This document shows, one piece after another, positions 56,767 through 64,000 of a stretch of DNA of 64,000 bases. The stretch comes from Euphorbia lathyris (taxonomy: Eukaryota; Streptophyta; Magnoliopsida; Malpighiales; Euphorbiaceae). A program made the position numbers and the translations under genes. The notes beneath the pieces are model-generated. The model did no database searches. It was not told the origin of the DNA and saw nothing but the letters and a program-made list of their open reading frames with translations. Position 1 is the stretch's first letter. Each line of letters starts with the position of its first letter. The DNA lies in NCBI RefSeq assembly GCF_963576675.1, contig NC_088910.1, forward strand, positions 88,728,104-88,792,103, given 5' to 3'.

Positions 56767-57099
56767 CAATATATATAGTAATTTATTAATTATGATACAT
56801 TGAATATTTTTAACACAAAAACAATGAACTTTCAGGTTCAATTAACTTATATAATCCATATTCAATTTTATTACATAAAAATATGATGAATATAGTTCAT
56901 TGATTTTAGACAAAAACTTTATTTATTCATTGAATTAGATAAAAAATTTATTTAAAATTTATTTCAAATTTTTTTTAAAAAACTCTATAAATTAATAATT
57001 TATTAATTAATTAATATTTTTATAAATTAATAAAATTTTATAGTAATTTTTTTTTAATAAAATTCCATATTACAACATTATAAAAATTATTAATTTATA

Positions 57100-57311
57100 G
57101 AGGTTGTTGTTCGAACTATTGCAGAGTTTGTAATTCAGCCACGGATATTCATGCTTATAGTTTCCGGAACACTGTGCTGCACTACGGTCCGATTTTCTCG
57201 TACCATTCGTCCAAGCAGGCCGTAATACTCCTTTGACTCAAGTTGTGTTTTATCATCGAGTTACTAAAACCTTAACTCTGAAATAGAAATTGAAATTCCA
57301 GTCTGAATCAA
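57100..57311 (+). other. 5' flank and leader of the MORC gene
   Basis: Less AT-rich than the 56.7-57.1 kb stretch before it. No clear TATA box. No upstream ATG directly before ATG 57312, the first in the frame. Confidence 0.4.
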
Positions 57312-60300
57312 ATGCCTCCCAAACTGCAAAAACAACCCACCAATGTGGTCGAAATCGATAGTAGCGACGACGAGGATCGCATAGCTGTCGTCGCGGCGAG
57401 CAATAAATCATCGTCGTCGAACCCGAGCTCAAAATCACTACCGCAACCGCAGCAGAGCCTGAGCGCTATGGAAATTGGACATACTTCGCCGGCGCCGGAC
57501 AGTCAGGGTCTCGAATATCGCAGTTTCTGGAAAGCTGGAGGTTATGAAGTGGGTCCCGTTAACAGAATGGCTAATGCTCAAGGTTACAAGCTTTGTCCTC
57601 CCATTTTGTTTCCTCACCTCTTGATTATGCTGTAACTATTTTTTTTTTAAGAGTTCTCCTTAAGTTACAGGTGAATTGGAACATGCACGAGTTCATCCCA
57701 AGTTCTTGCATTCCAATGCAACTTCTCATAAATGGGCGTTTGGAGGTAATTAATTTTTTGATAGAACATAGGGAACAAGGATGAATTGATTCTTAATGCT
57801 TTTAGTTATCTGTTTATTGCCAACTTATTTTCTTAAAGCTCATTTTGGAGAAATGCTGCGTGCGCAATATATTATTAGTTCAGTTGAAGTTGCTTGTAAC
57901 CTAGGAATAAAAGACTTTTAATAGAATCAACTAGAGTGTTGTTTGTAGCTGTAGGATTGGAGGATTCCCTTGGTTGCCAAAGGCAGAGGTGAATTATTTG
58001 TTCTGTGTTAACTTTATGGAGCTTGGTTTAAGGAAGTGGATGCCGACTTTATGTGTCCCAATCCCAAAACAAGAGAATATTGGAAGATAACGTCTGCAAC
58101 TATAAGAAAATAAAAATGTTATTCATTTGCTGTTGGTAATGTTTGTAAATGATTTTGTTATAGAAATGTTTTCTGACATTATTGAGAAAATTATGTTCAC
58201 TGTAAAATATTTTCTATCTTTTTGGTGCTTGAGGACATTGGAAAATTAGTTAGCAAAAAGATGTTTTTTTTTTTTTTTTTGTCTAAAACAGAAGTCTAAT
58301 TTCAAGGAACAGTGAGAAAACTAATAATCTACAAGCTTACAGAAAGAGGAACTCTTGAACTATGCAGCTTAAATTATTTTCAGTGAGTAATTGCTGGATT
58401 GCTGCTGCAGCTGTAGTCATGTTCTACCTTTCGTCTCTCAACATTGTGTTTTACAAGGAGAAAATTAGTCTTCTGCAAGCTTACAAAAAGAACATCTTAG
58501 TAATCAGATCCATTATTTTCCATGAATACTGCTGGAGTTGCTGCTGAATCATGTTTTTACTATGTTTTTCTAAAAAGATGTTTTGTTAATGCATTAATTT
58601 TTATAATGCAAAATGAACAAAAGGTCAGTCCTGAAGGATTTGTAGTATTTGCCTGTTCATGCATGTCATATACATTGCTTCTCAAGGTATAACTTTGTCA
58701 TATAATATTGCTCTGATAATTTTTTATAAGTATTGTGTGTCTTAGGAGCGGCCTCTTGCCAAATAAATTGGCAGGGGAAGGCTTGCCCCAAGTACACTCT
58801 TGTGGTGGGACCCCTCCCCGGACCCTCGCTCAGCGGGGACGTGTAGTGCGACCGGGCCGCCCTTTTTTTTTTTTTATTATTGTGTGTGTGTGTATATATA
58901 TATTATCTGATAAATAATTGCTGTTCTATCAATTTACAAAATATTGTTTGATATCTTTTGGCAGCAATTGCTGAGTTAATGGACAATGCTGTTGACGAGG
59001 TATCACTTAGGTCAAGTTTCATTTATATTCTACTGTTGGATTATTATTGTTATTGCCGAGTTTAATACAATTAAGTGTTACTGGTTGGTGAATTTCTTAT
59101 TGTTTCACAGGGTCAGAAGTTGAAGAAGTTCACTAGTTATGCATGTTTTTAGCTGACAATCAATTCCTATTACCCAATTTTAGTATCGCACCTTATTAAA
59201 ACTAATAAGTGGAGCCAATGTCTTTCATGAGCTAGAAAAATTTATGATTAGTACCGTCTTTGGCATTAGACATATGTTAGCTTGATTTCAAATTGATGTA
59301 TTCATATCTTTTGTTCTGTCCGTCTTAGATTTAAGTTGCCGCTATCTTTGGAACTTTTACTTTCAGTTTTTTCTTGTCCATGGTCTTTAGCTATGTTGGT
59401 CTTTGCTTAAGTATCAACAAGAAGTGACAAAGTATGAATTATCTGTGCGTTCTACAAATAGTTTCACCTATCCCTTAGAGATGTATTAGTGCCATTTTAT
59501 GTAGTTAGATTCAGAGGGAAGAGAGGGCGAGAAGGTTCGAAAGATGTTATGGGCATATGGCTATTGTAGAAGGTGGTGTTTGAATATGTATCTAGTTGTG
59601 CCCTTCTAACATAGTTTTGAACCTTTTTGTTGTCTAAGCCAAGGATACTAAGAACTTCAATTAAAGGATTCAGTATTATATGGTAATCAGTAACACACTA
59701 AGTAAATTCTGTAATCCACATTTGTACCTTGCTTGTGTTTTCAGATTCATAATGGTGCAACTTTTCTGAAGGTTGATAAATTTAACATCATGAAGGACAA
59801 CTCCCCTGCTTTAGTATTTCAAGGCATGTATGCCTCAACTTCTATGTTTTGGTTTATGTGTGTGTTTCTGCATTGGTTGCCTTGATTAAAAAAGCCATAA
59901 CTTTAATGTTTTGTACAGATGATGGTGGTGGAATGGGTCCTGATTCCTTACGGAAATGCATGAGCTTGGGTTATTCTTCAAAGAAATCGAACACAACCAT
60001 TGGACAATGTAAGTCTTATATAGTTTTCATTGTGTTTTGGCTGGATTTTTTCATATCATGTCATAGAATTAATGCAAGTAAAAATAAGCTATTAAAGTCT
60101 GATAGTCAGAGATGAGAGAAATTTCAATTGTTCTATAGTTTATACATAGTTGTTAGAATCTTACGATTCTCGATTCGAATCTTACGATTCTCGACTCGAA
60201 TCTTATGATTCGATTCAATTCAGCTTTATTTCGAGCTGAATCTATAGGTCAATCTAAATTAAAACAGAATCTTACGATTCCCATTCGAATCATACAATTC

Positions 60301-63300
60301 GATTCGATTCAGCTCTATTTCGAGTCGGATCTTCATCTTCATTCATAAAAAACTTAAACAACACTAACTACTAAACTCACTCTTCTCTAGTCCGATTGTT
60401 ATTTATTAAGTTATCAACTAAAACTAGCTTCATTCCATCGTTATCAAGTTGACAACAAGGCAAAAAAACAGAGTCAGAAATTCAAACCCTTCGTCTCAAC
60501 TAAGTTATTAAACAGAATTGGGATTGTATTTGCATTGGATTTGAATTTTAAGCACTTGGTTGATATGATTTTTTTTTTTTTTTTTGACATTAAAATTGCA
60601 TTTCTAGACTAATATTTGATAATATTTTGACTTCAACATGGTAAATATTCTATTTTTATGATATTATGAATTGGAACTGAATCTTACGATTCGGTTCGAT
60701 TCACGAGTCACGATTCACAAAATAGGATTTCGATTCATGAGTCGAATCTCGATTTGACAACTATTTGATTCATTAAATTATTGAAATTTAATCATATCCC
60801 ACATAAGATATCATAATATTTTTAAGACATAGAGGAAATAATTGAATTGTTTGACTTGTAATCTACTATCTCATAACATTTATTTAGCAAAAGTACATAT
60901 TGAAATAAAGGCCCATCACACCCAGTTCTCATCACATACTTATGATTGTTTTAACCGACCAAAATAGAATTCTTTCTTTCTACAACCATGAACGAATTCC
61001 TTGTGTGATACCAACATAAAAATATACATGTCCAAACAAATTGTAAACTGTGCACTTTTAGAGGCTTGAGCATTTAATGGACTCTAATATCAGTAGCTTC
61101 TCAATATGCAAAGATTAAATTAACCAAATACCTTTGCAAACAATAGTTGCTTTAGTTTCATATAAAATGACTGATGATCAAGTAGTTGCCATAGGTGGGG
61201 AAATATTACAAATAATTATCTCTAGTCACTTTAGAAAGCCATAAAGTAATTAGGAACACAGTAAAAGCAAAGACGTACAAACTAACATCACAATAGGTTA
61301 AACATACATAAAGAAAATCATCTAGCTAATGTATTTCTTGCTAGAAACAATTGTATCCGGGGTCATTAGACCTATATCAGATTTGTTTGTCAGACTGAAA
61401 AGCTGGTTAACTGGAATTGTGGTTATTCTTGTTCGGCATTTAGAACTGGACCAGATCCTAGGGAGCTTATCACACTTGGATGTTTGTGTGTATCCTCTTG
61501 GTTAGCGATGAATTGATCAGCATGATTAATGTGTCATTTAATTTTTTAATTCAATTTTTTTTTTCTCTCTAAAAAATGATTTTTATTTAATTAATTAAAT
61601 CTATACACACACACACGGTATATTACCCACTTAAAGTAGAATTTGTCGTAATGCCTTGAATCTGTATTATACACTACGACAGGAAGCAACGGGGTCTCGC
61701 TGCCTGGTCAGCGAGTCGGGGATCCAGGGGGGCGATGCGCCCCCTGGCCTGGGTCCGGGGGGCGGAGTCGCCCCCGGCCCGACGGTATATCTTTTTTCCT
61801 ATTCGGATTAGTATTGGCTTTCGGTTTTCTACTTGGAAGCGACATCGTGGGGTCCAAGTCGGTTTAGGTTAGATTGAGTACTATACATACAAGTCTGAAG
61901 TTTGAGATTATTCAAATGCAATCTTTCAAATACACTAAAACTAGGAAGTTGAAATGTGTTATCCCTCACTGGCGGGGTAAGAAATTGTAAATGGCTTTAT
62001 GTAGCATAGGTAAATGTTAATTGTCACCCTAGGTCAGGAATATGCAGAGCTAGTGGTTCCAAGAGGACAGGTATGCGATGGTCCAAGCTCAAGCCATAAA
62101 GTTTTGAGCCACCTTGGACACCATAAGCCACAATATCCAAGGTCCGAATTTGTGCCAAGTCTAATTGTAAGTGGGACATCTTTGGCCAGCATAGATCATG
62201 ATATCCGTCGTTAATGTGGGGAAGAGGATGAGGAAAGTTTTATGTAGCCTAGGGCCAAGTACTGGAAATAATTTAACAAGGAAAATCGGCTGTGGGCTAG
62301 TACATGAAGTTCGAAAAAAAGGTGAGGAGTTGGGTCGCATATTTTTTGAGAAGTGGACTCAGAAGTGTAGGAAGAAGTGCCTGAGAATTTGATCTTAGAA
62401 AAAATGCATAAGGTACGAGATTACAAGAAGGAAAGCTTGAAGTCCGGAAACTTGCCTATTGCATTTCAAGGCCTGTCATGAAACGGCATCCTTCTAGAAC
62501 TGTTTTTTATATTTATTGTGCTTTCCAGCTTCTGTGAGGTTAGTTGGTCTTTTGAGCGCTGTTGGAGGTCTTCTTGATTTTTCTTTTTTACTTTTTATTG
62601 AATCTTTTTTATTCCTTCAGAACTATTGAAGTTGGATTAGAATGATGTAGGACACATAGCAAGTTTTTTGTTCCTCGGAATGGCTTTCAGCCGCTTGACT
62701 AATTTCAGAACTTGAAATGGTAGAAACTCTATGCAACTGTGCTGACTTTGGTTGACCAAAGTATCTGATGTAGTGCTATGAGAAATGAAAGAAAATTTTG
62801 AAAATATAAAGCTTCAAACATGGAACTGCCTAAAGCATTGCGACTAATGTTTGATATTTCATACAACAAATAGGCAACAATTCCAGGAAATTTTTGTTGG
62901 AAACTCAACAATATACCATCATAGGTCTGAATTATTATATACTCAAAAGTAGCTTAAGCCTGTATATTTACCAGAACTACAAGGACTTGCCAAAGAAACA
63001 TAAGGAACAGTGTCACCCTACATCAATGAGGACTTGTAAATTGTAATAAATAAAGATCACAAAGACAACTGTATAGTTTTTGCAGGAAATCTTGAAACTG
63101 AAAAACTGCTAATGCATTAGGCACTGAAGAGGGAAAGGAACCGAGTCAGTGTTGCCAAATTAAGTTATTTTTATTGATAATGTTGCATGCCTTGGCGCAA
63201 CGGTAAAACGTTGTTGCCGTGTGACCAGAGGTCACGGGTTCGAGTCTTAGGAGCGGCCTCTTGCCAATTAAATTAGCAAGGGAAGGCTTGCCCCCAATAC

Positions 63301-63683
63301 ACCCTTGTGGTGGGACCCCTCCCCGGACCCTCGCTCAGCGGGGACGCGTAATGCGACCGGGCCGCCCTTTTTTTTTTTTTAATGTTGCATGCAACTGACA
63401 TGAATTTTCCAGTAAGAGTTCAGCCAGATCTCCCCTTTGGCATGTATTTATATATTGATCTTGCAAAGGTGCTGGTGATGATTAAAATCTCTATGATGCA
63501 ATAATTCTAGGTGTATTTTTTTCTCTGGTTCCAGTCAAATTTATTTAATCTGCTTTGATTGAATTCATTCTATGATTTTGCATTTCTTAGAGCATATGTG
63601 TTTGCAGATGGTAATGGGTTCAAGACAAGTACCATGCGATTAGGTGCTGATGCTCTCGTTTTCAGCCGTACATCGCATGCAAG
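57312..63683 (+). CDS. MORC: MORC-family GHKL ATPase, 5' part (six exons, continues beyond or unresolved)
   Basis: Exons: 57312-57582, 57671-57745, 58965-58999, 59745-59823, 59919-60008, 63608-63683, together 208 codons. After a low-complexity, acidic/serine-rich N-terminus (VEIDSSDDED) comes the plant MORC start LEYRSFWKAGGYEVGP, then GHKL motifs: AELMDNAVDE (118-127), DDGGGM (154-159) and YGNGFKTSTMRLG (from 184). Plant MORCs act in nuclear bodies in gene silencing and heterochromatin compaction, with RNA-directed DNA methylation; nearest types are MORC4/MORC7. Intron 4 begins with GC, not GT (CAAG|GCATGT). Introns 2 (1.2 kb) and 5 (3.6 kb) carry repeats. The next exon after 63683 is not seen before 64000, so the gene either continues outside or is truncated. 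Confidence 0.9.
58741..58877 (+). mobile_element. 5'-truncated Au-type SINE in MORC intron 2
   Basis: Matches 63246-63380 but starts at CTTAGGAGCGG, just after the B box, so it lacks the pol III promoter. Poly(T)-ending 3' tail. TATTGTGTGT flanks it on both sides (58731-58740 and 58878-58887), so the truncated form is what was inserted. Confidence 0.85.
60140..60766. repeat. Repeat with GAATCTTACGATTC motifs and inverted ends, MORC intron 5
   Basis: Left ATAGTTGTTAGAATC and right …GATTTGACAACTAT are inverted, with many TTACGATTC/GATTCGAATC units near both ends. It contains a T19 run at 60571. Probably a MITE; duplication not identified. Confidence 0.55.
60780..61610. other. MORC intron 5, middle part
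   Basis: AT-rich, nothing recognised. Confidence 0.4.
61624..61781. repeat. GC-rich double-hairpin segment between ACGGTATAT repeats
   Basis: ACGGTATAT occurs at 61615-61623 and 61782-61790. Its right half holds two successive GC hairpins: 61724-61747 (CCAGGGGGG…CCCCCTGG) and 61755-61777 (CCGGGGGGCG…CGCCCCCGG). Identity unknown. Confidence 0.55.
61791..63178. other. MORC intron 5, right part
   Basis: No gene seen. Short + frames at 62014-62392 lack any domain and are interrupted. Confidence 0.4.
63191..63380 (+). mobile_element. Full-length Au-type SINE in MORC intron 5
   Basis: 190 bp with tRNA-like pol III promoter: A box TGGCGCAACGGT (63193-63204), B box GGTTCGAGTC (63237-63246). The body contains CCTTGTGGTGGGACCCCTCC and ends CCGGGCCGCCC plus T12. 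Flanked by the 12-bp duplication AATGTTGCATGC (63179-63190, 63381-63392). The body agrees with the Au SINE family of flowering plants. Confidence 0.92.
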
Positions 63684-64000
63684 GTGCTCTTTATTTTCCA
63701 CTCCCTTTGACTTATGTGACATGCTTTGCAAATTTAATTATTATATTACTTAATTCTACTATTATTTTTCATCTTTATTTTCTATTAGAAATTAGTTGGT
63801 TTTCAACAATAGAATTTTCTTTTAGAGAGAACCTGTGATATAGACAGATCCCAGAATCTGCCTTGTCTCGGCTATGTAACTTGACAGATACTTATCTGGA
63901 ACTTCGAATTGAAGGATGGATGTGTAGGTTTCCTAGTTGACTTTAAAAACATGAGAATGTGGTAAAGAATACTATGGTGGCTGATCAGGTATAGTGATGT
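63684..64000 (+). other. Downstream of MORC exon 6
   Basis: Starts with a GT donor (AG|gtgctc). I find no frame with the next conserved MORC block, so this is taken as intron. Confidence 0.4.

Noticed and set aside
62014..62392. Short + frames in MORC intron 5
   Set aside because: No domain and no fit with the MORC reading phase.
63191..63250. tRNA gene
   Set aside because: A and B boxes are present but there is no cloverleaf with acceptor stem; it is the head of a SINE.

Overview
The window is nuclear DNA of a flowering plant, most likely a eudicot. It has split genes of plant type (a complete ARL2/TITAN5 GTPase gene and the 5' half of a MORC ATPase gene), Au-type SINEs, SIRE-like Copia and Tat-like Gypsy retrotransposons, CACTA and MULE DNA transposons, and many foldback MITEs in AT-rich surroundings. 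The species cannot be told from the sequence alone.

Layout. 1-6827: 3' part of a SIRE-like Copia element on the + strand (pol end, extra ORF, 3' LTR). 7100-8900: remains of an old Gypsy-type element with an antisense gene. 9009-9754: a poly(A)-tailed retroposed insert with a target-site duplication. 9771-14244: intergenic DNA with two MITEs. 14245-17150: the complete five-exon ARL2/TTN5 gene on the - strand, with two foldback repeats in its last intron. 17151-21660: intergenic repeats, including a 281-bp MULE-type MITE with a 9-bp duplication. 21665-24622: left half of a dead MULE with a FAR1-like/MULE/OTU protein. 24623 to about 53925: a CACTA element that cuts the MULE open and has itself been opened twice, by a complete SIRE-like element (26444-37927, - strand, duplication ATTGT) and by a complete Tat-like Gypsy element (39375-49050, + strand, duplication AATTT). 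Without these guests the CACTA is about 8.1 kb; it still carries an apparently intact seven-exon TNPA-like gene (49694-52631, 545 aa). 53930-57100: AT-rich DNA with large foldback elements. 57312 to the end: the 5' part of a MORC-family gene, with SINEs and other repeats in its long introns.

Relations. The insertion order follows from nesting: MULE first, then CACTA, then the two LTR elements. LTR divergence (about 34 substitutions in about 1.33 kb against 5 in 428 bp, counted by eye) puts the SIRE-like insertion before the Tat-like one. Both LTR families carry a short palindrome built from CGGTTA/TAACCG just upstream of the TATA box. The two host genes are the only clear cellular genes. An exon within the CACTA that ends in a PIP-box-like peptide may be a captured host fragment.
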